This document shows, piece by piece, positions 8,833-17,094 of a DNA stretch of 45,494 nucleotides. This DNA comes from Candidatus Baldrarchaeum yapensis. GTDB taxonomy: Archaea > Asgardarchaeota > Baldrarchaeia > Baldrarchaeales > Baldrarchaeaceae. The position numbers and the translations under genes are program-made. Below the pieces are notes generated by a model. The model ran no database searches. It worked only from the letters and a program-made list of their open reading frames with translations, and had not been told where the DNA came from. Where the stretch lies: NCBI GenBank assembly GCA_016840465.1, contig JAEOSH010000014.1, forward strand, positions 1-45,494, given 5' to 3'. How positions within the stretch are numbered: the stretch's first letter is position 1; every line of letters starts with the position of its first letter.

Positions 8833-9309
8833 TCAATCCAGAAGGGGATCAACTTGTACCCTTACCGGAATTCCAGCGCGCACACTCTCGGTAACCGTGC
8901 AGTACTTCTCAAAGATACCAATGCACCTCTCAAGCTTGTGCCTATATTTCTCCTTAATCCTCGGTCTTAGAGTGACGTTCACCTCCTTCACCCTAAGAAA
9001 GCCCTCCTCGTTCCGTGCAACCGTGCCCGAAACCTCTGCACTTATGTCCTCGATCTCAACCCGATGTATCATGAGACAGTAGGCGAGGGAAGCAATCAGA
9101 CAACCGGCAATCGACGCCGCAAGGAGCCTTGTCGCGTTTACTCCTGCTCCTTCACTTAGCGGATGATGGGGCGGCTCATCCATGTGCAGTTCGTGCCCGG
9201 TGTCAAACTCAACCTTAAATTTCAGCTTCCCGGCCCACTTTATCGAAAAGGTGAAAACGCCTCCCTCATACCGATGCCGGATCCGTCCAGATGATCCGTC
9301 CGCTCGCAT
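8833..9309 (-). CDS. OsmC-family protein
   Basis: 158 residues. OsmC/Ohr proteins are thiol peroxidases, but many archaeal members have unknown roles. The two family cysteines are visible, Cys70 in LLAASIAGCLIASL and Cys137 in FEKYCTVTESV, with the family's central helix between. The usual HPLSEG-type segment before the first cysteine is present (PPHHPLSEGAGVNATRLL). The frame is open to 9372, but translation from there would start inside the TATA region of the divergent ridA. The ATG at 9309 has a TATA-like CATATTT about 30 bp upstream and gives a normal family length, so it is preferred. Confidence 0.82.
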   Translation of the reverse strand: MRADGSSGRIRHRYEGGVFTFSIKWAGKLKFKVEFDTGHELHMDEPPHHPLSEGAGVNATRLLAASIAGCLIASLAYCLMIHRVEIEDISAEVSGTVARNEEGFLRVKEVNVTLRPRIKEKYRHKLERCIGIFEKYCTVTESVRAGIPVRVQVDPLLD

Positions 9310-9391
9310 ATTATATCGAATGACCGGAAGACTTTTCAAATATGCCCTCTGGCATGACGTTATAATGTGCAATCGTTAGTGGTGTATCAAA

Positions 9392-9853
9392 ATGGGTGCG
9401 GAAGAAAAACTGGCAAAATTGGGAATAAGGCTCCCTGAGCCGCCAAAACCAGTTGCGGCATACGTTCCCGCTGTAAGAGTTGGAAACCTGATCTTTGTAT
9501 CCGGGCAGATCCCCATGGAGCAAGGAGAACTAAAGTTTAAGGGGAAAGTCGGAAAGGACCTGAACGTAGAGCAGGGTTATGAGGCGGCGAGGCTCTGCGC
9601 AATAAACGCGCTTAGCATAATAAAGGGGTTGGTAGGATCCCTAAATAAGGTCAAGAGGGTCGTCAGAGTGACCGGCTACGTCAACAGCGCCGATGGGTTC
9701 TCCGAACAACACAAGGTGCTGAACGGGGCATCCGAATTCCTCAGAGAAATTTTCGGGGAAAAGGGATTGCATTCCAGAGTTGCAGTCGGCGTCAGCGGAC
9801 TCCCACTGGATGCGGCAGTCGAGGTGGAAATGATAGTCGAGGTCGAGGATTAA
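9392..9853 (+). CDS. RidA/YjgF/UK114 family protein
   Basis: 153 residues, slightly longer than the usual 125-130 because of an N-terminal extension of about 25 residues (EEKLAKLGIRLPEPPKPVA). RidA deaminates reactive enamine/imine intermediates. Family features are VRVGNLIFVSGQIP, the central VKRVVRVTGYVNSADGF and the C-terminal SRVAVGVSGLPLDAAVEVEMIV. The catalytic Arg of the RidA subgroup is normally in an SR-x-x-V segment; SRVAVGV fits. The N-terminal LAKLG-LP-PKP pattern resembles the YjgF subgroup fused to atzA-like operons, so the subgroup is uncertain. A TATA-like GTTATAATG at about 9359 places the start site just before the ATG. Confidence 0.88.
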   Translation: MGAEEKLAKLGIRLPEPPKPVAAYVPAVRVGNLIFVSGQIPMEQGELKFKGKVGKDLNVEQGYEAARLCAINALSIIKGLVGSLNKVKRVVRVTGYVNSADGFSEQHKVLNGASEFLREIFGEKGLHSRVAVGVSGLPLDAAVEVEMIVEVED

Positions 9854-9886
9854 CCCATTTTATTATATGTGAGCTCGCCGTTTGTC

Positions 9887-10050
9887 CCTACCGTCTCATT
9901 TTATTTAAGACCGTATCGATTTGCATCGACGGTAGGAATTTTCTCCCTACACTGGTGGCACGGCCGTCTCTCCGGACTAGGGTCACTGGGCATCGGAGCG
10001 AACGGCACGCGTCTCCGTGGAGGGGCTTTTCTCCGATGCAAAAAGACGCG
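9887..10050 (+). ncRNA. Candidate structured RNA with a possible H-type pseudoknot
   Basis: The 303-bp gap between ridA and the acyl-CoA synthetase gene carries several perfect complementarities. CCTACCGTC (9887-9895) pairs with GACGGTAGG (9928-9936). GCATCGGAG (9990-9998) pairs with CTCCGATGC (10031-10039). Inside that second loop, CGCGTCT (10008-10014) can pair with AGACGCG (10044-10050) downstream, which is the geometry of an H-type pseudoknot. An alternative hairpin GTAGG...CCTAC (from 9932) competes with the first stem. TATA-like sequences lie before it (9856-9868) and after it (10059-10069). It could be a stand-alone RNA, a leader of the gene at 10157, or DNA-level inverted repeats. I do not recognise it as a known riboswitch, tRNA, or H/ACA RNA. 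Confidence 0.5.
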
Positions 10051-10156
10051 GTTTGGAGTATTTAAACGTTTCTGCCCTGGGGCGCCGGGTTGCCGTAGAG
10101 AGATATATTAAGGAGGAGGGGTGATTTTTATCATAAAAACCAAGGGATAGAGCGAA

Positions 10157-11584
10157 ATGGAGAGGAAGATTCGTATTTTAAATTGTTTGGACAAATTGTT
10201 TAATCCGAAGTCTGTGGCGGTTATTGGAGTTTCAGAGGAGCCGAGAAAACTCGGGTACCAATGCCTTAAGGCTCTCCTCATGGATGGTTATGAAGGGAGG
10301 ATCTATCCCGTTCATCCACGCCTCAAGCAGCTGATGGGACTAAGAGTTTATAACAGTTTGGACGAGATAGAGGATGAAATAGATCTTGCGGTAATAGCCG
10401 TATCTGCCCCTAATGTGCCCGATGCGCTCATGAGTTGTGCGAGGAAAAAGATAAAGTGCGCCATTGTGATATCATCCGGGTTTAAGGAAATAGGGGGCAT
10501 GGGCGAGGATCTCGAAAGAAAAATCAAAGAGATCGCCGAAAAACATAAAATATGCATAGTGGGACCAAATTGCTTCGGAGCAGCCAATTTGAAGGCAAAA
10601 TTAAATGCCACATTTGGTCCGGGAGTTCTTAAACTGAAACCCGGAAACATCTCGATAATAAGTCAAAGTGGGGGCATGACGGGGGCTATTCTTTACCATG
10701 CACTCGATCTGGATGCCGGAATCGCGAAATTCGTGAGTGTAGGAAACAGGTGCAACTTGGACTTTGCAGACTACATAGAGTATTTTTACCATGACCCGGA
10801 CACCAAGGTGATAGCTATCTTTCTAGAGGGAACCGAGGACGCGAGAAGATTCATCGAAGTGGCAAAACGTGTAACGAAATCGAAGCCCATACTTGTGTAT
10901 AAGGCAGGAAAAACAAAAACGGGAACGGTTGGTGTAAAAAGCCATACCGGATCTCTTGCTGGGAAACCTGAACTTTACAGTGCTGCATTTAAGCAGGCGG
11001 GGATAATAGAAGTTCAATCGATAAGGGAACTCATCGAGGGAGCAAAGGTGCTCTCGATAATGAAACATCCACCACGTGGTAACCGCGTGGCGGTAGTGAC
11101 CCACACGGCTGGCCCCAGCATTGTAGTGAGTGATATACTTGAGTCTAGAGGATGTACCATCGCGAATCTCTCGGATAAAACAATAGAAGAGATACGAAAG
11201 CTTCTCCCCTTCCCGATTCCGATATCAAATCCCGTAGACCTTTTAGGATTTGGGTATGCACTTCCTGAACTTTATGGAGAGACCGTAAAGAGAGTGCTGG
11301 CAGATGAGAATGTCGATCTACTGATAACAATTTATACACCCTCATTCCAGCCCGAGATTAGAGTTCCCGCGAAGGAAATGGTCGAAGCGGTCAGGGAGTA
11401 TCAAAAACCACTAATTGCGGTGCTAATTGCGCCACTCAGCATGAAACCAGAGGAAGTAGAATACCTAGAAAATGCTGGAATTCCCGTGTTCTTCGACCCA
11501 GAAAGTGGAGCAAGAGCCGCCACCATTGCAATACATTACTACACTAGGATTTTGAAGCGTAGTGGCGTTGTTAACGGTACCTAA
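10157..11584 (+). CDS. acdA: ADP-forming acyl/acetyl-CoA synthetase, alpha subunit
   Basis: 475 residues, the size of separate archaeal alpha subunits. The enzyme makes ATP from acyl-CoA, ADP and phosphate in the cytoplasm, and conserves energy in archaeal fermentation of sugars and amino acids. Domain order is an N-terminal CoA-binding Rossmann domain (LFNPKSVAVIGVSEEP), a ligase domain with GPNCFGAANLKA and ISQSGGMTGA (167-176), then a phosphohistidine domain with SHTGSLAG, in which His263 is the expected phosphorylated residue. The beta (ATP-grasp) subunit needed for activity is not adjacent and must be elsewhere. The acyl substrate cannot be read from sequence. A TATA-like AGATATATTAAGG lies at about 10099-10111, and the structured segment is upstream. 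Confidence 0.88.
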   Translation: MERKIRILNCLDKLFNPKSVAVIGVSEEPRKLGYQCLKALLMDGYEGRIYPVHPRLKQLMGLRVYNSLDEIEDEIDLAVIAVSAPNVPDALMSCARKKIKCAIVISSGFKEIGGMGEDLERKIKEIAEKHKICIVGPNCFGAANLKAKLNATFGPGVLKLKPGNISIISQSGGMTGAILYHALDLDAGIAKFVSVGNRCNLDFADYIEYFYHDPDTKVIAIFLEGTEDARRFIEVAKRVTKSKPILVYKAGKTKTGTVGVKSHTGSLAGKPELYSAAFKQAGIIEVQSIRELIEGAKVLSIMKHPPRGNRVAVVTHTAGPSIVVSDILESRGCTIANLSDKTIEEIRKLLPFPIPISNPVDLLGFGYALPELYGETVKRVLADENVDLLITIYTPSFQPEIRVPAKEMVEAVREYQKPLIAVLIAPLSMKPEEVEYLENAGIPVFFDPESGARAATIAIHYYTRILKRSGVVNGT

Positions 11585-11954
11585 TGCAAATATTCTTATT
11601 CTGTCAAAAGAGCCGTTAAAACGAGACGCTAAGAGAGTTGGAATCATCATACAGAGCATTTAGAACTTTTTTCCGTAATGGTTTTCATACTACTATCAAA
11701 ATATATTTCTAGCGGAGGGATTAAGACGTGCGCTTTGGAAAATATTGACGTAATATAGTACTTCTGAAACTTTCTGAAGAATGAACGTTTCTCATCTATT
11801 CTTCATTCCCATCATCTCCGTACATAGTGAAACGTGCACCGGCGAACCTCTCAATGAATCTTTCGCCTTCTCCGAGAAGAAGTTTCAGGAGTACTAATAA
11901 GGAATCAAATATTTACGTGAGTAGGAGAATGAAGTTGGTAAAAATCAACAGTGG
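11585..11954. other. Convergent intergenic gap with one inverted repeat
   Basis: This 370-bp gap lies between two converging genes. The only structure I see is GAATGAA (11779-11785) with TTCATTC (11802-11808), a 7-bp inverted repeat flanked by further partial matches, which may be a terminator or 3' UTR hairpin. No gene is supported here. Confidence 0.35.
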
Positions 11955-12782
11955 TCAGTCGTTGGTGGGCTTTGAGGGGAATCTTATTTCAGCGGCGGGC
12001 ATATGGTACATCATTCCCTCTTCGTACTTGCCCTCGATCACTATTCCCTTGCTCTTAAGTTTTTTTAGTATGGCGATGGCCTCGTCCACCGTTTTGAACA
12101 TGTGGGGCAATCTTATCATGATGTCGGTCGGCGTGAGCCTCCCTCCCATTTCATAGAAGAGGCGAACAACCTCCAGCTCCTTGGTTGAGAGTTCCAGCCC
12201 AGGGGAGACGTAGAGATTATCCCCTATCTTCTTCAAATAGCCTCGCTTCACGAGTTTCTTTAGCACGAGGTTTATGTCGTCAGATGTCACCAGTTTCCCG
12301 TCTATTTCACCGATGTCAACCAGTATCCTTCCAGGGGAGATGACATTCCCATACCTGTACGCCAGCTCCAAGATCCTCTGTTCAAGGAGGGTGTAGAATC
12401 GCTTCTTGAGCCTTCTACCCTCCAATATCCTGCGCAGAAGCCCCATTTTCTTACTATTCTCCTCTGTGGACACCTGCACTTTGGGCATTTCCTTCGCTTC
12501 CTTCTCCAATTTTACCTCTTCGCGCCTCTCCACTTCAGTAGGCTTTTCTTCCTCACTCTCTCTCATTCTCTCTTCACTTGTGCCCTCCTTTGGTATTTGG
12601 AACGCTGGCGGCTGTATTAGCGGTGGTAAAACGTGAGGAATTGGCGGTTGTTGCATATAAGGCCATCTATGGTGTTGCCATCTGAACCATAGAGGTGGTG
12701 GCAACCATCGAGGCGGTGGGAAAGCGCGCCTGCGCGTCTTTCCTCTACGGAACCTAAACCTGCGCCACATGGGGTTCACCAT
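11955..12782 (-). CDS. Proline/aromatic-rich N-terminus fused to a winged-helix region
   Basis: 275 residues; I do not recognise it as a named family. It has three parts. Residues 1-65 are basic, then rich in Pro, Trp and His (WRRFRFRRGKTRRR, PPPRWLPPPLW, PPIPHVLPPL). Residues 65-115 are a charged, probably disordered or coiled linker (EERMRESEEEKPTEVERREE). The rest is alpha/beta with two winged-helix-like units (LEQRILELAYRYGNVISPGRILVDIGEIDG and STKELEVVRLFYEMGGRLTPTDIMIRL, each followed by a basic LKKLVKRGYL-type or LKKLKSKGIV-type recognition and wing). It is likely a DNA-binding or chromatin-associated protein. A TATA box CTTATAAAG lies about 25-30 bp before the ATG at 12782, so the gene looks leaderless. 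This decides the start against the upstream ATG at 12800. Confidence 0.65.
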   Translation of the reverse strand: MVNPMWRRFRFRRGKTRRRAFPPPRWLPPPLWFRWQHHRWPYMQQPPIPHVLPPLIQPPAFQIPKEGTSEERMRESEEEKPTEVERREEVKLEKEAKEMPKVQVSTEENSKKMGLLRRILEGRRLKKRFYTLLEQRILELAYRYGNVISPGRILVDIGEIDGKLVTSDDINLVLKKLVKRGYLKKIGDNLYVSPGLELSTKELEVVRLFYEMGGRLTPTDIMIRLPHMFKTVDEAIAILKKLKSKGIVIEGKYEEGMMYHMPAAEIRFPSKPTND

Positions 12783-13029
12783 TTTTGAGATATTGCACAA
12801 AATATCTTTATAAGTTTTCGATTACGTGATGATGAGGGTCATGCATCTACTGACATATTACGTATTTTGGTACAAAAAATTGTATATGCGAATTATTCGG
12901 TTGCATCTTTGTGAATTTTCGTAAAATGGATGTTTTGAGGCGTTTGCATCCGGTCACTTGACAAACGTGAGAAACGTTGAGAACAATCACGCAACTTCCG
13001 ATAAATTTGGAGATTCCCTGTATTCATGC

Positions 13030-13145
13030 TTTACAGATCCTTCGGATGTGGCTCGGGGGTTGCCCCGAAAGGGGGCGAGCCCGGAAAGGGTGATGTGCCC
13101 CAAGGCGGATGTTTGCTCACTAATGCGGGCATCCGCTGAACCCCT
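13030..13145 (+). ncRNA. Candidate GC-rich structured RNA
   Basis: Inside an otherwise AT-rich 400-bp gap there is a dense block of hairpins. GGCTCG (13050-13055) pairs with CGAGCC (13076-13081) and encloses CCCC-GAAA-GGGG with a GNRA-type tetraloop. ATCC-TTC-GGAT precedes it. GCGGATG (13105-13111) pairs with CATCCGC (13130-13136). The 3' part reads GGGTGATG...CTGAACCC (13088-13143), which resembles box C, box D and a terminal stem about 50 nt apart, as in archaeal C/D sRNAs. An AT-rich GATAAATTTGG (about 13003) is placed to act as a TATA box. The strand is inferred from that element. It matches no RNA class that I can name with confidence. Confidence 0.5.
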
Positions 13146-13190
13146 CAATTCAGATAATGCATGAGTAATCTCGCAGTCTGGGATCCGAAA

Positions 13191-13553
13191 TTAAAGTTTA
13201 GTTTCTTCCTCTTCGCCCTCCTCCTCTTTCAAGAAGTACCTAACTTCTCTTCTGATCCTTTTCTTCGTGACCTTACCCATTCTGAAGAGTTCATTAAGAA
13301 TTCCGGAAGCGTGGCTTCGAGAGATTTGAAGCCTCTGTGCGAGTTCCCTTGCGGTTACGCCCTCAGGAATGTTCTTTAACTCCTTCAGCGCCAGTGAGAG
13401 TAGGGACTCGACGTCAGCCCTTCCTCCACGGATTACCATCAACTCCTCTCTTCTCTCTATCCTTTCCCTCATTAGGCTACACAGTTCCTCCAGCGTGGAT
13501 TTCAACTCCTCCAAGATCCTCTCTATCCGCTCAAGCCTTTCCTCGACGGACAT
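13191..13553 (-). CDS. Small winged-helix transcriptional regulator with coiled-coil N-terminus
   Basis: About 120 residues from the ATG at 13553, which follows GGTGATG. Earlier in-frame starts extend to 13643 but have a poor, unlike sequence. Residues 1-45 are heptad-like (EERLERIERILEELKSTLEELCSLMRERIERREE), probably a dimerising coiled coil. The C-terminal half is a helix-turn-helix, VTARELAQRLQISRSHASGILNELFRMGKVTKKRI, with the recognition helix around SRSHASGILNEL and a basic wing, ending in an acidic tail EEEGEEEETKL. It resembles archaeal MarR/ArsR-like regulators. The target is unknown. Confidence 0.7.
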   Translation of the reverse strand: MSVEERLERIERILEELKSTLEELCSLMRERIERREELMVIRGGRADVESLLSLALKELKNIPEGVTARELAQRLQISRSHASGILNELFRMGKVTKKRIRREVRYFLKEEEGEEEETKL

Positions 13554-13670
13554 CGCCATCACCATTTCTTCGACACCGACAACATCAAATAGAAGGACAT
13601 CCTGAGGGATATAAAATTTTCTGATGATCATCAGAAACAACAATCTGACAGTCTGCTCCCGCGGGTTCTG

Positions 13671-13901
13671 TCATGTTTTCAGTCTTTCCATCAGCAGGTC
13701 AACGTACCGCTCCGGTTGTGCCTCCCTTTCTATTATTAAAACTCCGAATAAGTCCCCGAACCTCGCATGAGGATCTTGGGGTCCTCGGTCTCTATAAGGA
13801 ACGTCCTCTCGGCAGGCACTGCTCACGATGCTTATGAGGGAGGAGAGAAACTCGGGCGTTACTACAAGTAAAAAGTAAGGAATTGGACTGGTTACGTGCA
13901 T
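13671..13901 (-). CDS. Possible small protein overlapping the Lrp-type gene
   Basis: 76 residues, no recognised domain. The ATG overlaps the last 10 bases of the upstream Lrp-type gene (stop at 13892), a spacing common in translationally coupled archaeal pairs. The C-terminal part FGDLFGVLIIEREAQPERYVDLLMERL looks like a real beta-alpha unit, while the middle (SACREDVPYRDRGPQDPHAR) is unusual. No ribosome site is evident. It may be a real coupled gene or the remnant of one. Confidence 0.35.
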   Translation of the reverse strand: MHVTSPIPYFLLVVTPEFLSSLISIVSSACREDVPYRDRGPQDPHARFGDLFGVLIIEREAQPERYVDLLMERLKT

Positions 13902-14131
13902 ATTAGCGTTTCAGTGTGCTCTATCCCGTCGATTCGCCTGATCGCCGTGACCACCTTGTCAAGCTCCTGCATGCTCTGCACCTTTATTTTCACGATCATG
14001 TCCCAGGAGCCGTAGGTGACCCTCACCTCCTCTACGCCCCTCATGCTCTTTATTTTCTCTCTGACGTCGTGCTCCATCCCTATCGACACTATGACCAGCA
14101 CGTACGCCTCTATTTCCTCACTCAAAACCAT
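13892..14131 (-). CDS. Stand-alone Lrp/AsnC ligand-binding (RAM) domain protein
   Basis: 79 residues from the ATG at 14131, which has GGGGGT just upstream; a longer frame back to 14158 lacks this. The sequence has the beta-alpha-beta-beta-alpha-beta pattern of the RAM domain: AYVLVIVSIGMEHDVREKIKSM, then VEEVRVTYGSWDMIVKIKV, then ELDKVVTAIRRIDGIEHTETL. The GSWDMIV segment corresponds to the G-x-x-D motif at the effector-binding interface. No HTH is present, as in the archaeal stand-alone RAM proteins that bind amino acids or modulate other Lrp proteins. The ligand is not deducible. Confidence 0.82.
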   Translation of the reverse strand: MVLSEEIEAYVLVIVSIGMEHDVREKIKSMRGVEEVRVTYGSWDMIVKIKVQSMQELDKVVTAIRRIDGIEHTETLICT

Positions 14132-14403
14132 ACCCCCATATTGCAGTCCGACCATCAATTAGTACCTTATAATTAAAAACTTCCGGATGACGGCGCCTTT
14201 CGAGCATCTCCATTCGCGTTGCGGCAGTTCATGCTGAAGGTATGAGAATTGCAGTGCATGGGCCTCGGAGAACTGAAGCCGAAGCCACGTGATCCCTCAG
14301 CCTCTCCGGCCTCTAAAAAGATAAAGGGTCTTCCGATAAGTAAAGGTATAAATGTCTCCCCCTTTAATGGCACAGACCCGCGTGGAAACAAGGGAGTAGG
14401 AAT

Positions 14404-15609
14404 ATGAAGTACGACGACGTTCTGCTCAGAGTGATGAGGCGGGAAGAAAGTAGGGAGATCGAGGCAAGGGAGAGAGCGAGGAAAATCGAGGAGTTTGCGG
14501 AGAGTTTGGGACTCAACGGGTTTGTTAGGGAAATGCGGAAAAATCGCACGATCCTCACAACCTACGTACAGGATTACGATGTTCAGAGGAGGCTCTACGC
14601 CTCATCTGCGCGCGACGCTAGGGGTTCAAAGGAGGGGGATGAGGAGAATCTCGCTCTCTTCAGGGATGTGCTGATGCTCCTGATGGGAGAGCAGGAACAA
14701 ATTCACCCGGAGGCCGCGGAGAGGTTCAGATGGCGCCCTCCTGAGTTCTTCATAAGAAGGATGTCGTACGACGATGCCTACGTGGTAGTGATGAGGGACG
14801 AGGACTCCCCCTTCTACATATTCTCGGTGCTTCGCGCGGGTGAAACCCTCGCAACCGGGGTTCTTGATCAGGCAGATGCGTACCTGATCTTCTGGAACAG
14901 GGTTCCGCCGGAGGTCGTAATCGCATCCGCATACATCCATGTGAGGTCGCTGGTGACCGAATTGCTGGATGCAATGCCACGGGAACTTCTCACGGCCACG
15001 GGGATAAGGTCGATAGAGGTCCGTGAACACATGAAGTTTCCATACCTGAGAGTTCACTTCTCCGATGGGAAGAGCGTTGATATTGGAATAAACCTAGAGG
15101 ATCTATCCTTACTGCTGAATGGAATGAGAAGAAGCGTGGCGCAGGAAATAGTATGTCGAGCGGTGACGGAGCGAGGACATGTGGAGGTTAAGGGACAAAA
15201 CTATAGGGTGGAATTCAAAAGGCGGGATCATGGCTGGCTTGTTCTCCTAACGATGCCGGGAAGGTCCGTAGAGGGAGTCTTGAACTGTAAATTCATAGAC
15301 GGGGATCTGCTGTTCTCCGCAAGTAGGGGGCTGGAGGACCTCGCGTTAGACCTAGTAGATCTACTACTAAGGGTGGGGGGAGTGATTCAGGCAACCGACG
15401 GCACCGAAATAGAGGTGGACATTTCCGCACATGTACCCTGGTGCTTCATCAGGTTGGACATCGGCGGGATGATGCTCGAATACAAGGCCGTGGCATCGGG
15501 TTTTGGGAGAAAGAACGTAATGAACGTGCTGAAAGAAATACTGCTCGGAAACATCACAAGATCTTCCATCCCGAAGATACTCTCGAGCCGCGGTTTTTCA
15601 AGAACCTGA
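14404..15609 (+). CDS. Uncharacterised 401-residue protein
   Basis: I do not recognise this protein. The first 50 residues are charged and helical (MRREESREIEARERARKIEEFAESLG). The middle is mixed alpha/beta (SYDDAYVVVMRDEDSPFYIFSVLR, then an acidic segment). The C-terminal half alternates hydrophobic strands and short helices (VSIEVREHMKFPYLRVHFSDG-like, GHVEVKGQNYRVEFKRRDHGWLVLLTMPG). No transmembrane segment and no catalytic motif stand out. A TATA-like AGGTATAAATG near 14343 and AGGGAGT just before the ATG support expression. It is followed by a separately promoted ATPase gene. It is intact and codon-like, so likely real. Confidence 0.7.
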   Translation: MKYDDVLLRVMRREESREIEARERARKIEEFAESLGLNGFVREMRKNRTILTTYVQDYDVQRRLYASSARDARGSKEGDEENLALFRDVLMLLMGEQEQIHPEAAERFRWRPPEFFIRRMSYDDAYVVVMRDEDSPFYIFSVLRAGETLATGVLDQADAYLIFWNRVPPEVVIASAYIHVRSLVTELLDAMPRELLTATGIRSIEVREHMKFPYLRVHFSDGKSVDIGINLEDLSLLLNGMRRSVAQEIVCRAVTERGHVEVKGQNYRVEFKRRDHGWLVLLTMPGRSVEGVLNCKFIDGDLLFSASRGLEDLALDLVDLLLRVGGVIQATDGTEIEVDISAHVPWCFIRLDIGGMMLEYKAVASGFGRKNVMNVLKEILLGNITRSSIPKILSSRGFSRT

Positions 15610-15694
15610 ACCGGAGTTCTTAGGGAGCGCCGCCGCTACACTTATGTCAATAATCATGTCACATATATCATAGCGTAACTGAAGGTGTCATCTC

Positions 15695-17083
15695 ATGAGA
15701 CGAAATATATTTGTGAACAGAAGACGCGAACTGGAACTTCTAGAAAACCTCTGGCGGGGCCGGAACTTCTCACTTGTCATAATTTACGGGAGAAGGCGTG
15801 TCGGAAAAACGAGATTAATATTGGAGTTCGCAAGGGGGAAGAAATGTATCTTTTATGTGGCAGTGGAGTCATCCTATGATGCAATATGCAGGGAGTTCTC
15901 GGAATGCGCTAGAAGGACGCTGGGATTTCCAGTCTCAGGAGATATTATCGAAGTACTTGATGCGGCTCCCAACTTGACAGGGGAAAAACTGCTCGTGGTG
16001 CTCGACGAGTTCCAGTACATAGTGGAGGCGGATCCAAGCTTCCCATCGCGCCTTCAGAGACTGATAGACTCCAAACTGTCGAGACAGCAGATGATGATAA
16101 TCCTGTGCGGCTCGGCTGTGTCATTCTTCGAAGAAAAACTTCTAGGATACAAAAGTCCACTCTTCGGAAGAAGAGAAGCCTCTCTAAAACTGAGCCCGCT
16201 CAGGTTCTTCCAAATACGTGAGTTCTTCCCGAATTACCGAATCGATGAGCTAATAACAGTATATGGAGCAGTAGGCGGAACCCCCGCGTACCTCCTAAAA
16301 CTGGACCCCTCCAAGAGCGTCACCGACAACATACGCTCCATAATAACTCCCGGAAGCTACCTATACGACGAGGCTCTGAACATACTACGGCAGGAGGTGA
16401 GAGAGCCAAGAACATACCTGAGCATACTGGCCGCTATCGCGGAAGGAAAAAACTCTCCCGGCGAGGTCGCGTCCGCGGCGCACGTCGACGTGAGGACAAT
16501 TACAAAGTACATCTATCTGCTGGAGGAACTCGACATCATCGAAAGGGTGCGCCCACTCGGCTCCAAAAAGCCCGTAAAGCTACGTTTTAGGGACAACTAC
16601 TTCAGGTTCTGGTTCAGATACGTTTACAAATTGAGATCGTTGCTGGAGACGGGCCTCGTCGAGGAAGCCCTCTCCCACATAACGGAGTCCCTCAACCAAT
16701 ACCTCTCACAGGTATTTGAGGGCGTGGTCGCCGAACTAGTGCCGCTCATGTACAAGGTGGGAGCCCTGAAGACGAGACCCGTAGAGGTCGGAACCTGGTG
16801 GTACAAGGACATGGAGATAGACCTGATCGCCCGAGACCCCGGAAAATCTTCAACATTTGTCGAGGTAAAGTGGCGTGAAATGGACCTCAAAAGCGCTATT
16901 GGCACGCTAAAGGATCTAGAACGGAAGGCCGCGCGTAGCGGACTTTCATCCCCGGAAAACGAGTACGTGCTCGTAATCAGAAGGTTAAAAGGTGAAGAAA
17001 CACCAACCGAGCCGGATGAGCACCGCAGGATCCTAGATCTACAAGCAATAGAGAGAATTATCGAGGACAATAGAAGAAAATGA
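15695..17083 (+). CDS. Archaeal AAA ATPase with DUF234-type C-terminus
   Basis: 462 residues, the usual size of this family. Walker A is GRRRVGKT (32-39), Walker B is LLVVLDEFQYI (99-109), and a sensor IILCGSAVS follows. The middle FPNYRIDELITVYGAVGGTPAYLLKLD is the family marker. The C-terminal half contains a winged-helix-like GEVASAAHVDVRTITKYIYLLEELDIIERV and an endonuclease-like end (MEIDLIARDPGKSSTFVEVKWRE, with an E/D-x-D-EVK arrangement typical of restriction-type nuclease folds). The DUF234 domain is widespread in archaea and may cleave or bind nucleic acid. The role is unknown. A TATA-like CATATATC lies near 15662. Confidence 0.85.
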   Translation: MRRNIFVNRRRELELLENLWRGRNFSLVIIYGRRRVGKTRLILEFARGKKCIFYVAVESSYDAICREFSECARRTLGFPVSGDIIEVLDAAPNLTGEKLLVVLDEFQYIVEADPSFPSRLQRLIDSKLSRQQMMIILCGSAVSFFEEKLLGYKSPLFGRREASLKLSPLRFFQIREFFPNYRIDELITVYGAVGGTPAYLLKLDPSKSVTDNIRSIITPGSYLYDEALNILRQEVREPRTYLSILAAIAEGKNSPGEVASAAHVDVRTITKYIYLLEELDIIERVRPLGSKKPVKLRFRDNYFRFWFRYVYKLRSLLETGLVEEALSHITESLNQYLSQVFEGVVAELVPLMYKVGALKTRPVEVGTWWYKDMEIDLIARDPGKSSTFVEVKWREMDLKSAIGTLKDLERKAARSGLSSPENEYVLVIRRLKGEETPTEPDEHRRILDLQAIERIIEDNRRK

Positions 17084-17094
17084 GAGAAAGGTAC

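Noticed and set aside
9310-9372. Longer start for the OsmC gene
   Set aside because: It would begin inside the ridA promoter and adds residues not seen in the family.
9990-10050. tRNA or H/ACA guide RNA
   Set aside because: There is no T-loop consensus and no CCA-ready acceptor for tRNA; no ACA box follows the hairpin for H/ACA.
9869-10111. Open frame of 80 codons over the structured segment
   Set aside because: It has no domain or ribosome site and the sequence is explained by RNA-like pairing.
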